A stretch of 22,510 bases of DNA from a virus: positions 1 to 22,510 of IMG/VR virus record IMGVR_UViG_3300009419_000111. One strand, written 5' to 3'. The translations under genes and the position numbers were made by a program. This document shows, piece after piece, positions 11,884 through 19,087 of the stretch (position 1 is its first letter; every line of letters starts with the position of its first letter). Under the pieces are notes generated by a model, which saw nothing but the letters and a program-made list of their open reading frames with translations, was not told the DNA's origin and searched no databases.

Positions 11884-13865
11884 GTCTATTCTTCGATGAT
11901 GTGCCGGTAGTGCACAAAAAGCATGTACGCAAAGGCGCAATGCCGCCAATACCGGCAGCGTGTCGCGGGTGGAAAACGCCAGCGCTGCCCTATCACTACG
12001 TCAATGCCCACACGATTGGTGTCGATACCGAGACGCGCGAGATGGACTTCGAGCACGGGGCTGGTTGGGGCAAAGGGCGCAGCTTCATCGCGGGTGTGTC
12101 GTTAGCTGCCATGTTCAACGACGGGCACGTCGAGAAGTGCTACCTGCCTATGCGCCACAAGAACAGCGACGGGTACAATATGGACGTCAACAGCACGTTG
12201 GCGTTCCTGCGCGACTTGCTCGGGCGTAGCATGCCTAAAGTCGGGGCAAACATCCTATACGACGCGGGCACGCTCGCTGCTGAGGGTGTGTGGCTCGGTG
12301 GCCGGTGGCACGATATTCAGGCGATGGAAGCGCTGTTTAGTGACGACGGCTACGTCGGCTTGGACTACCTCGGTACGAAGTACCTTGGGCGTGGCAAGGC
12401 TTCCGACGGTATGTACGACTACATTCGCGCCGCTTGGCCGAACACGTCCGAGAAAAAGCTGCGGCAGCATATCTGGGAGATTCCAGCTCCAGTCGCAGCG
12501 CACTACGCCGAAGACGACGCCGAGTTGCCGTTGCTTATTCTTCAGCGCCAGTGGCCGATCATGATTGAACGCGGCCTCAAGGACGTGTACGACATGGAGT
12601 GCGAGCTGCTGCCGCTGCTGGTAAAAATGCGCCTTGAGGGTGTATCGATTGATCTAGGCTACGCTGAGGAGTTGCATGCCAAGTTAGGTGTCGAAATTGA
12701 ACAAGACCAAGCTAAGCTCGACGCGGCGTACGGCTGGACGGGTAGTGTGGACAGCGGCCGTGACTTAGCCCGCCTGTTCGACAGTCAGGGCATCAAGTAC
12801 GGTTTCACCGACGCAGGCGCGCCGTCGTTCACTAAAGAATACCTGAAGGGACTTGTGGGCAATCCGGTCGTCGATAGCATCTTGGCGATTCGCGAAAAGT
12901 CCAAGATCCGTGGCACGTTCTTGGAGTCGTACCTGATTAACGGCAACGTGAATGGCAAGGTGCACTGCGACTTCAACCCATTGCGCGCCGACGAAGGCGG
13001 TACACGCTCCGGTCGGTTGTCCGCCTCTAATCCGAACCTGCAAAACATCCCGTCACGCAGCGATCTTGGTAAGCTGGTTCGTAAGTGCTTCATCCCCGAC
13101 TACGGCCATTTCTGCTGGCAATCATCAGACTATTCACAGATTGAATACCGGATGCTTTGCCATTTCGCTGTCGGTATGGGCGCTGACGAAGTGCGCGCCG
13201 AGTACAACAACAACCCAATGACCGACTACCATGTGTTCACACAGGCGCTGGTTAAGGCTAAAACAGGGCTTGAGATCCCGCGTAAGCCGATCAAGAACAT
13301 TAACTTTGGCCTGCTGTACGGGATGGGTATCCCGCTGCTTACAAGGCAGCTCGGCATTACACGGGCAGAGTCTGACTCTATTTTTTCGGCCTATCACCAA
13401 GGCGCGCCATACGTGCAAGCCACGATGGACTGGGCCGCACAGTTGGTGCACCGCGAGGGTATCGCGCGCACGATCATGGGGCGGCTGTCGTACTTCGACA
13501 AATGGTCACCGCGCGGTTACCATCCTGACGCAGTGCCGATGGACTACGCAGCGGCTATTCGGGCCTACGGTTCACAGATCGAACGTGCCCACACGCACAA
13601 GGCCATCAACCGCACCTTGCAAGGCTCAGCGGCAGACGTGATGAAAAAGTCTATGGTGGACTGCTACAAGAGTGGTATTTTTGACCAGATCGGTGTGCCG
13701 CGCCTAACTGTTCACGATGAGCTTGACTTCAGCGTTCGTGACGACAGCCCTGCGACTCGCGAGGGCTTTAAGGAAATGCAGCACATTATGGAAAATTCGA
13801 TCCGGTTACGGGTTCCGGTTATTGTCGAATCTGATCGGGGCAGAAGTTGGGGTGAACTCGGTTGA
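11880..13865 (+). CDS. Family A DNA polymerase with 3'-5' exonuclease domain
   Basis: ATG 11880 overlaps the upstream stop (ATGA) and has GGAG before it; upstream in-frame codons lie inside the clamp-like gene. The 661 residues hold Exo I DTET (49-52), Exo II NILYD (124-128) and Exo III YAEDD (209-213). The polymerase motifs are A DYSQIEYR (417-424), B RKPIKNINFGLLYG (468-481) and C HDE (612-614). Proofreading and polymerase sites therefore look intact; there is no 5'-3' exonuclease domain. F476 occupies the position where Phe rather than Tyr lowers dideoxynucleotide use in E. coli Pol I. It is the probable replicative polymerase of the phage. The N-terminus MSLFFDD could serve as a clamp-binding peptide. 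The last 60 bases overlap the convergent gene ending at 13806. Confidence 0.95.
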   Translation: MSLFFDDVPVVHKKHVRKGAMPPIPAACRGWKTPALPYHYVNAHTIGVDTETREMDFEHGAGWGKGRSFIAGVSLAAMFNDGHVEKCYLPMRHKNSDGYNMDVNSTLAFLRDLLGRSMPKVGANILYDAGTLAAEGVWLGGRWHDIQAMEALFSDDGYVGLDYLGTKYLGRGKASDGMYDYIRAAWPNTSEKKLRQHIWEIPAPVAAHYAEDDAELPLLILQRQWPIMIERGLKDVYDMECELLPLLVKMRLEGVSIDLGYAEELHAKLGVEIEQDQAKLDAAYGWTGSVDSGRDLARLFDSQGIKYGFTDAGAPSFTKEYLKGLVGNPVVDSILAIREKSKIRGTFLESYLINGNVNGKVHCDFNPLRADEGGTRSGRLSASNPNLQNIPSRSDLGKLVRKCFIPDYGHFCWQSSDYSQIEYRMLCHFAVGMGADEVRAEYNNNPMTDYHVFTQALVKAKTGLEIPRKPIKNINFGLLYGMGIPLLTRQLGITRAESDSIFSAYHQGAPYVQATMDWAAQLVHREGIARTIMGRLSYFDKWSPRGYHPDAVPMDYAAAIRAYGSQIERAHTHKAINRTLQGSAADVMKKSMVDCYKSGIFDQIGVPRLTVHDELDFSVRDDSPATREGFKEMQHIMENSIRLRVPVIVESDRGRSWGELG

Positions 13866-14078
13866 GTAAGTGTAAAAGTGTAGCGCGAAAAGCAGCGCTA
13901 CGCCTACGATACACACCCACGCAGCGTAGTCAGCTTGCGCCATGCCCATCATACCGCCAACGGCGATGAGCACCCAAGCTGACTGCTTACTGAGGCACGA
14001 GGTGTCGTACAGTTTGTTTGGCAGGGCAGTGACAACAGAAGCGAGCGACGTCGCTGCAAAGTAAAGAATAGGTTCCAT
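13806..14078 (-). CDS. Small membrane protein (90 residues), possibly lysis-related
   Basis: The start is ATG 14078 (MEPILYFAATSLASVV), after GAGAGGACG and one base past the upstream stop; the longer frame to 14213 is antisense-like and has no ribosome binding site. Hydrophobic helices are likely at residues 3-20 (weaker), 32-48 (SAWVLIAVGGMMGMAQ) and 50-71 (DYAAWVCIVGVALLFALHFY). The C-terminus TPTSAPIRFDNNRNP is polar. The topology is like that of small holins or accessory lysis proteins, and the gene follows another membrane protein after the tip gene. No endolysin is visible here, so the lysis assignment is only suggestive. The last 60 bases run antisense to the end of the polymerase gene. 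Confidence 0.75.
   Translation of the reverse strand: MEPILYFAATSLASVVTALPNKLYDTSCLSKQSAWVLIAVGGMMGMAQADYAAWVCIVGVALLFALHFYTYSTEFTPTSAPIRFDNNRNP
13878..13903. terminator. Hairpin just past the polymerase stop, possible + strand terminator
   Basis: GTGTAGCGC (13878-13886) and GCGCTACGC (13895-13903) form a 9-bp stem with one wobble pair and an 8-base loop. It begins 13 bases after the polymerase stop codon. No T run follows on the + strand, so termination is uncertain. On the - strand it falls inside the coding region of the 90-residue membrane protein. Confidence 0.35.
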
Positions 14079-14079
14079 A

Positions 14080-14436
14080 TTAAACGTCCTCTCCGAACAA
14101 TTTGCGCGCGAAGCTGACTCCGGCCGCGTGTACAATATGCGCGACTGCCGGTGCAAGCCATGCAGCGCCAGCCACCCAAATCGGTGTCTTGACCAGCAGT
14201 GTACCATGTGCATCTAGCAAGTAAATAAATGCCCACAGTCCACCAGCAATAGAGAACAGCACCCGTACGTGCAGTGGCATGGGGTGACCGGCGGTAGCTT
14301 TCGGCGGTTTGTACAACGCACCCAGTAGAACGCCTAGGGCGAGTGCAATCAAGCTGCCCAAGACAATGAAATCGCTGGAGTGTAGGCTAACTACACTCGA
14401 AATGGGTGAGGGCTGGCTATGCGTTAGCTGGGTCAT
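14080..14436 (-). CDS. Three-helix membrane protein (118 residues), holin-like
   Basis: I chose ATG 14436 (MTQLTHSQPSPISSVV), whose start overlaps the end of the tip gene by 20 bases; a GGAT lies about 10 bases upstream, a modest ribosome binding site. Three hydrophobic helices are visible at residues 21-42 (SDFIVLGSLIALALGVLLGA), 55-76 (LHVRVLFSIAGGLWAFIYLL) and 84-106 (PIWVAGAAWLAPAVAHIVHA). A charged C-terminus ARKLFGEDV follows. Size and topology fit class I holins, which make inner-membrane holes at lysis, but no sequence family is recognised. The gene follows the tail tip gene, a common holin position. The 90-residue membrane gene starts one base after its stop. Confidence 0.75.
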   Translation of the reverse strand: MTQLTHSQPSPISSVVSLHSSDFIVLGSLIALALGVLLGALYKPPKATAGHPMPLHVRVLFSIAGGLWAFIYLLDAHGTLLVKTPIWVAGAAWLAPAVAHIVHAAGVSFARKLFGEDV

Positions 14437-17407
14437 TTTTGTAAATCCGTTGGTCGTCCTGCACCAGTTTAACACTCCATAACTGATTGTCACGTTCTTC
14501 TTTCTCAGCCACGCGGTATACGTTCGCGGAATATACACCCGTGTCCAGCGTCAGGATGTACTGCGTCACGACGGCCTCCATTGCGTCAGTATTTACATTG
14601 AATGAGATAGGTTCGGCGAGGCGAATAGTGTCGTCGCTGACTACAGCTTCTACGCCGTGGCTTGAGGTTGTTCCGTCGGGTCGCTGGAGTTGCAGCGTCA
14701 TGGCTCCGGCAGGTACTTCAAACAGGTCTTGGATCGGCTGGGAAAGCGTCACGGTGCGCAGATCGCCTGCAAGCGCCAGAACCTCGCCGTCGAAATACTC
14801 GGCGTTGCTGAAGTCGGCCACCAGTACCGTCGCCTCGGGAGTGAGCAAAGCGCCTTCCTCCAGCACGGTAATGTCCAAGCCGTTGCGCTGGTACTGTATT
14901 TTGTTGTACAGCCGCCACGCGTGTGTTTGCGCCCACTGTTCGTCTCGCACACCGCGCAGCTCGACCTTTTGCGGATTAACGGCCGACTTGTCCGCCGGAA
15001 TAAAAATGGTCTTCGGTCGGTCAAAGTCTGTCGCGTCACGGAAGGTCACTTCTACCCCGTCAAACCGGCGCTTGGAACCCAGTGCCAGCGTGCGGGTCGA
15101 ATTGGAGGCCAACGTGTTGCGGTGTGTCAGTAAAAGTGTGGGCACATTGTTGGCTGTCGCGTACTCAACAACCATCTGGCTGCCGCGTCGGTACGCTTTG
15201 CCGAAATAAGCGCTCGCCACAACATCGACCATTTCCTCAAATGAAATTTTGCTATCGTCGAAAACGTGGCCGAATTCTTTACCAAACAAACCAATTCGCG
15301 CCATCGCAGCGAAATACTCGCTGTCCTCCGGCGAGCCAGCGCTGAAGCCGGTAACCGCCCCGCGACTGATGTGCGGATCGTTGACCATAGCGTTCAAGAT
15401 GGCGGGTAAGTTGGCATCTGCTGTAACGTAAGGCGCGCCTGTGCTGTCTACACCGCGCAAAACGCGGGTGGCGTCAACGACTACACGGCGCTCTGACACG
15501 CTGGTCGTGGATACGTTCGCAGCTACGCGCGTGAACAACGTGGTCACGTCGCCCATACGTGCGTATTCACTCTCAAGCGGTTTGCGTCCGAAGTAGATCT
15601 GCTGCACTTGCAGGGCGTCTGTGTAGTTAATACCGGCTTCTTCCACGAGCGCACGGCGGCGGACACGCAAGAATGCTTTTGTGTTGGCAGGCGGGATAAA
15701 GCTCATATCCACCGTGTAGATGTACAACGACAGGCCCAGACCCTGCAAGCTGTCTGGCCCGCCGTAAAATGTACCTTCGCCGTAAGTTGTCACAGCAAGG
15801 GAACCGTCGGCATACCGCCAGTTGACTTCCAGCTCCAAGCCGAGCACCAAACCGAATTTGTCGCCATTACCGTTCGACTGGTAAAAGCCCTGCGACGCGG
15901 TAATGTTCACCCACAACGTGCCACCGAACCACTGTTCGCGGTTAATAGGGTTAAGCTCAATCTCACCCAACCACGGCCGTTCGACGCGCGTCATCGGGTA
16001 GACGACGGTGCGCTGAGCTTCGGTCAATGTAGTGAGTGACTGCCAATTTGGATTCACTTGTCGAACGTCACTCAAAAACATCACGCTCGGATAGACAGCG
16101 GTAATCGTGTACTCACCGTTCAGGTTAAAACGCGCGGGGCTGGCGCTGTCGAAAGTTTGCGTCAGTGTGTCGGCGCTGAACCCGTAGGCTGCATTCAAGC
16201 CGCGATCAAGTAAAAATTCGATGTCGCGGCTTGACAGCGTTACACCATCGCCCCGCAGCCAAGGTGCGAACGTGCCCGACTTGGTGTAGCCGAAACGCAG
16301 CGTAGTGCTGTTGGGTTTTTCTGTGACGTAGAAAAAATCGGCGACGTTAAGCTCTCGCACACCTGCGGCAAAAATAGCGAGCTTTATCTCACGGAAGACA
16401 AGTCGCGTATCGACATCTATACCGTCGAACAATGCTGGGTCACTTACCTGCATTTCAACATAGAATATGCTGCTGGTGGCTCGAACGACGCGGAACGTGC
16501 CAGTAAGCGTACGCGGCGGCAGCCCTAGGAACAGATCGGTCGAGCTGTCCAGCACGATCTTGTCGCCTACGGCGTAGTCTTCGTCAAAGGGCAGGACGCC
16601 AAATTCCTTCGAGATGCTGCCGTCAGCGCCGAAGGTCAGCACGAGCGAGCGGCTGAGGGGTGCTTTAGGCTTGGGCAGGGTCTGCCCATTCAGTGCGGTG
16701 TACTCGCGCACATACAGGAATTCGTCAAACTCAAAGTTGGCTGTAGGCCATTGAGGCGTGCCCACAAAGTGTTGGGGTTGCTGGTTGATCGACGGATAGG
16801 TGTTCGGACGGTAGACAGCCGCCGTGGAGTTGTCTAGTGTGTCGAGGGGTACTTCGCCTTCGTACACGCCGTGCACAATGACTTCACCGCGTGTAACACA
16901 GTACGCACCGTATTCGACTTCGACACCTTTCTCGAACACAACGTAAGCGGGCGCGATAAGGTCAGGAACCACGAGCGTGCGGCCGTATAGATCAGGTATA
17001 CGCTCAAGTGGGCGGGCTTCGTTACGCCGCTGCGACAGCCGGTTCGATTGTCCGCTACTGTCGCGCGATGTTGTTGGAATTGTGGGCACGGGAGGCTGTA
17101 GCAAATACGCCACAGCGACAAGGGCGATAAACCCGATAGCCAACACAACGAGAAAGGGCAAGAAACCTGCGCCGCGAAATACCACGTAGCGTCCGGCCGG
17201 TAGCTGGGCCAGTTGGTCGAATTCGTAGCTGTTGCCCAGTGGGATGCGCTTGTGATCGGCCACGTAGTCGGCGTATAGCCCGAGGGTGGCATCCCAAGTC
17301 TTAATGTGCGTCAGCAGTAGCTGCTGAAGGCTGTCGCCTGTCCAAGTCTCAGATGCCGCGCCGTCGTGTGTCGTGTAGACTAAGGTGTAGGTTTTGCAAA
17401 TTTCCAC
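14417..17407 (-). CDS. TipJ-type tail tip protein with gpI-like N-terminus
   Basis: The 996-residue product begins at GTG 17407, which follows GGGGCGACGTAC and overlaps the peptidase gene by 28 bases. Residues 1-80 are polar. Residues 81-103 form a long hydrophobic segment (FLPFLVVLAIGFIALVAVAY), followed by Pro and Ser and then NRLSQRRNEARPLERIPDLYG (from 122). This order, hydrophobic run then a motif around LYG, resembles lambda gpI, while the following 800 residues match the TipJ/host-specificity type (DLIAPAYVVFEKG and a beta-rich series). It should build the tail tip, contact the host and help DNA transit. It stops soon after the region ending NDPANA, with no long C-terminal receptor-binding extension. 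It is shorter than lambda gpJ (1132 residues) in spite of the fused N-terminus. Confidence 0.87.
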   Translation of the reverse strand: MEICKTYTLVYTTHDGAASETWTGDSLQQLLLTHIKTWDATLGLYADYVADHKRIPLGNSYEFDQLAQLPAGRYVVFRGAGFLPFLVVLAIGFIALVAVAYLLQPPVPTIPTTSRDSSGQSNRLSQRRNEARPLERIPDLYGRTLVVPDLIAPAYVVFEKGVEVEYGAYCVTRGEVIVHGVYEGEVPLDTLDNSTAAVYRPNTYPSINQQPQHFVGTPQWPTANFEFDEFLYVREYTALNGQTLPKPKAPLSRSLVLTFGADGSISKEFGVLPFDEDYAVGDKIVLDSSTDLFLGLPPRTLTGTFRVVRATSSIFYVEMQVSDPALFDGIDVDTRLVFREIKLAIFAAGVRELNVADFFYVTEKPNSTTLRFGYTKSGTFAPWLRGDGVTLSSRDIEFLLDRGLNAAYGFSADTLTQTFDSASPARFNLNGEYTITAVYPSVMFLSDVRQVNPNWQSLTTLTEAQRTVVYPMTRVERPWLGEIELNPINREQWFGGTLWVNITASQGFYQSNGNGDKFGLVLGLELEVNWRYADGSLAVTTYGEGTFYGGPDSLQGLGLSLYIYTVDMSFIPPANTKAFLRVRRRALVEEAGINYTDALQVQQIYFGRKPLESEYARMGDVTTLFTRVAANVSTTSVSERRVVVDATRVLRGVDSTGAPYVTADANLPAILNAMVNDPHISRGAVTGFSAGSPEDSEYFAAMARIGLFGKEFGHVFDDSKISFEEMVDVVASAYFGKAYRRGSQMVVEYATANNVPTLLLTHRNTLASNSTRTLALGSKRRFDGVEVTFRDATDFDRPKTIFIPADKSAVNPQKVELRGVRDEQWAQTHAWRLYNKIQYQRNGLDITVLEEGALLTPEATVLVADFSNAEYFDGEVLALAGDLRTVTLSQPIQDLFEVPAGAMTLQLQRPDGTTSSHGVEAVVSDDTIRLAEPISFNVNTDAMEAVVTQYILTLDTGVYSANVYRVAEKEERDNQLWSVKLVQDDQRIYKNDPANA

Positions 17408-17700
17408 GTACGTCGCCCCATGAGAAAAGTCTGTAGCGGCTCAGCCACAACACCACGCTGCGTAAGGTGCAGCACTTTCCCGCAATGGTACACGCCAACG
17501 TGCGCGCCGTGCAACACACCGCCGTCAACTAGCACAAAACAGCCTTCGGGTGTAGCGCTGTCACTCAGTTGGTTGTTTGCCAGCAGCGTGTTAAAGTCAG
17601 CCACGCCCGTGCCGTGAATCGCGTTGAATGCCTCGGTGGCGAAGCTGCTGCAATTATAGTTGTCGCTATAACGCCGCGTGTAGAGATCTGCCCAACTCAT
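17380..17700 (-). CDS. NlpC/P60-type cysteine peptidase, tail-associated
   Basis: The 106-residue product has the NlpC/P60 catalytic set: C17 in YNCSSFATEAF, H67 in GAHVGVYH and H78 in KVLHLTQ. This matches the peptidase half of lambda gpK, which cuts peptidoglycan stem peptides as the tail tip crosses the wall. It lacks the JAB domain that gpK carries at its N-terminus, so it is a peptidase-only form. ATG 17700 overlaps the DUF1833 stop (ATGA). The 3' end overlaps the tip gene by 28 bases. The gene order tail protein, DUF1833, NlpC/P60, TipJ is typical. It acts in the virion and periplasm. Confidence 0.88.
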   Translation of the reverse strand: MSWADLYTRRYSDNYNCSSFATEAFNAIHGTGVADFNTLLANNQLSDSATPEGCFVLVDGGVLHGAHVGVYHCGKVLHLTQRGVVAEPLQTFLMGRRTWKFAKPTP

Positions 17701-18176
17701 AGCAGCGGACTCAGGCCGACAAAGCGGCTCAAAGCGTATGTCTCACCTGTGCCCGTGTCGTTCATAGGCGTTGCCGCTGCGGTGAACTGCACAATATCCT
17801 GTTTAAACACAAGCTCGTCTACGACCAGAGGCAGCTCATAAAGGGCGTCGGTGCTGTCGGATCTGTAGCCACGGTATACGGCGGCAATCGGCTGCGTTAG
17901 GTCAGCCGTGGACAGTAGGTTAATAAGCTCGTAACCGAGGGCGAGCTGAATTTCTAGCTTGTAGTCAAGGTCACCCGTGACGCCCGCCGCTTTCACCGTA
18001 GACTGCACGAACGGGAAGAAGACAGCCACGCCATCAACCTCGCCCGTGAAACCGGCGTAGTCGTTACGCGTAAAACGCACCGGCTCCGCCCACGATGGAT
18101 GCGTCAGCTCCATCGTGTCGATTAACACGACCAGCGGGTTGCTCGTCAGAAAGAATTCAGTCACTGCGTCGGTCAT
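17697..18176 (-). CDS. DUF1833 minor tail protein
   Basis: I use ATG 18176 (MTDAVTEFFLTSNPLVVLID), which overlaps the upstream stop (ATGA), rather than the in-frame TTG at 18191. The 159-residue product shows the DUF1833 layout: DTMELTHPSWAEPVRFTRND near the start, AAVYRGYRSDSTDALYELPL in the middle, and a C-terminal YALSRFVGLSPLL. Members lie just before the NlpC/P60 gene and take the position of lambda gpL in the tail tip. It is likely a beta-rich structural part of the baseplate-like hub. There is no iron-sulfur Cys set like that of gpL. It is coupled to the peptidase gene by the ATGA overlap at 17697-17700. Confidence 0.85.
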   Translation of the reverse strand: MTDAVTEFFLTSNPLVVLIDTMELTHPSWAEPVRFTRNDYAGFTGEVDGVAVFFPFVQSTVKAAGVTGDLDYKLEIQLALGYELINLLSTADLTQPIAAVYRGYRSDSTDALYELPLVVDELVFKQDIVQFTAAATPMNDTGTGETYALSRFVGLSPLL

Positions 18177-19087
18177 TGGTTTAATCCGCAAAAACGCCCA
18201 TCGTCGAGGGTAAACAGATGATTGATCTGTTCTGTGAAGACGCCCGATATTTCCTTACGGAACGTGTCGTTAGCCGGTACGCTCACTTGCGTCAAGTCGG
18301 CTGCGACGCCGCCAGTCGTGCCAAGGGCAAAACTAACCTCAATAGGTACGACGTCCCACCCCGTCGGGCGGTAAAAGTTGATCTTGATGTCAGTTGCATC
18401 ACTCGCGGTTGAGGCAAGAATCCATGCGGCTGGCGGCAGCTCCGCTGAAACGGCGGTAATCATCTGCAACAACGCCTCGAACAGCGTCGAAGCCGTGCGC
18501 CCAACAGCAGCAGTGCCCACACTGGAGCGCACCACAATAGAGGCGTAGTAAATGTCGGCGTAAGGCGCGCCAGCAAGCCGGATGCTCGCAGGCATGCACT
18601 GCACAATGTCACCGCACGCCGCCGGTAGTAGTGCGCGGATCTCGGGGCTAACGTCAATCCAGTCGCCGTTGGTTTCGATAGCGTTGCGTACCGCCTCGCT
18701 GTAGGCCAACATGTCTGACGCGCGGTACGGTCTGAACATAATTGTGGCCTGCACCATGTACGTGCCGCCCGCCACAGACGCCAGCCCGAACGTGTCCGGT
18801 TTTAGGTAGCACAGATGCGGCATCAAGCTGGTAGCTTCCGCCATGAGGCACATCCAAAAAGGCTGTAGACCTTCACGCATACCGTCGCGGTAGAATGCCT
18901 GCATATAGTCGTACTGGATCGCCGTGCACTGCCAAGTCACAGCCAGCTCGGTGTAGCTGTTAGCGTAACCCCTGCGGACGCGCGGCGGGCCGCCAGCCAG
19001 ATCAGTGACGATAAGGCCGCTGTTGTAGTTAAAGCCGTACGAGCTTTGACTCGGCTTTAAGTCGGGGCGGAGCACGGGATAGATCAT
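18173..19087 (-). CDS. Minor tail protein downstream of the tape measure
   Basis: A 304-residue product from ATG 19087, which overlaps the tape measure stop by ATGA (19084-19087). The N-terminal MIYPVLRPDLKPSQSSYGF, then RVRRGYANSYTELAVTWQCT, and a repeat-like tail of beta strands are what I recall from the tail-tip adaptor proteins next to DUF1833, in the position of lambda gpM. The ribosome binding site is weak, so translation is probably coupled to the tape measure. It ends LDDGRFCGLNQ and overlaps the DUF1833 gene by ATGA. The exact family name is not recognised; position and composition support a structural tail role. Confidence 0.78.
   Translation of the reverse strand: MIYPVLRPDLKPSQSSYGFNYNSGLIVTDLAGGPPRVRRGYANSYTELAVTWQCTAIQYDYMQAFYRDGMREGLQPFWMCLMAEATSLMPHLCYLKPDTFGLASVAGGTYMVQATIMFRPYRASDMLAYSEAVRNAIETNGDWIDVSPEIRALLPAACGDIVQCMPASIRLAGAPYADIYYASIVVRSSVGTAAVGRTASTLFEALLQMITAVSAELPPAAWILASTASDATDIKINFYRPTGWDVVPIEVSFALGTTGGVAADLTQVSVPANDTFRKEISGVFTEQINHLFTLDDGRFCGLNQ

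Noticed and set aside
14487-15209. 240-residue + strand open frame opposite the TipJ gene
   Set aside because: It is antisense to the continuous TipJ frame, the product is Ser/Arg-rich and low in complexity, and it has no coding context.
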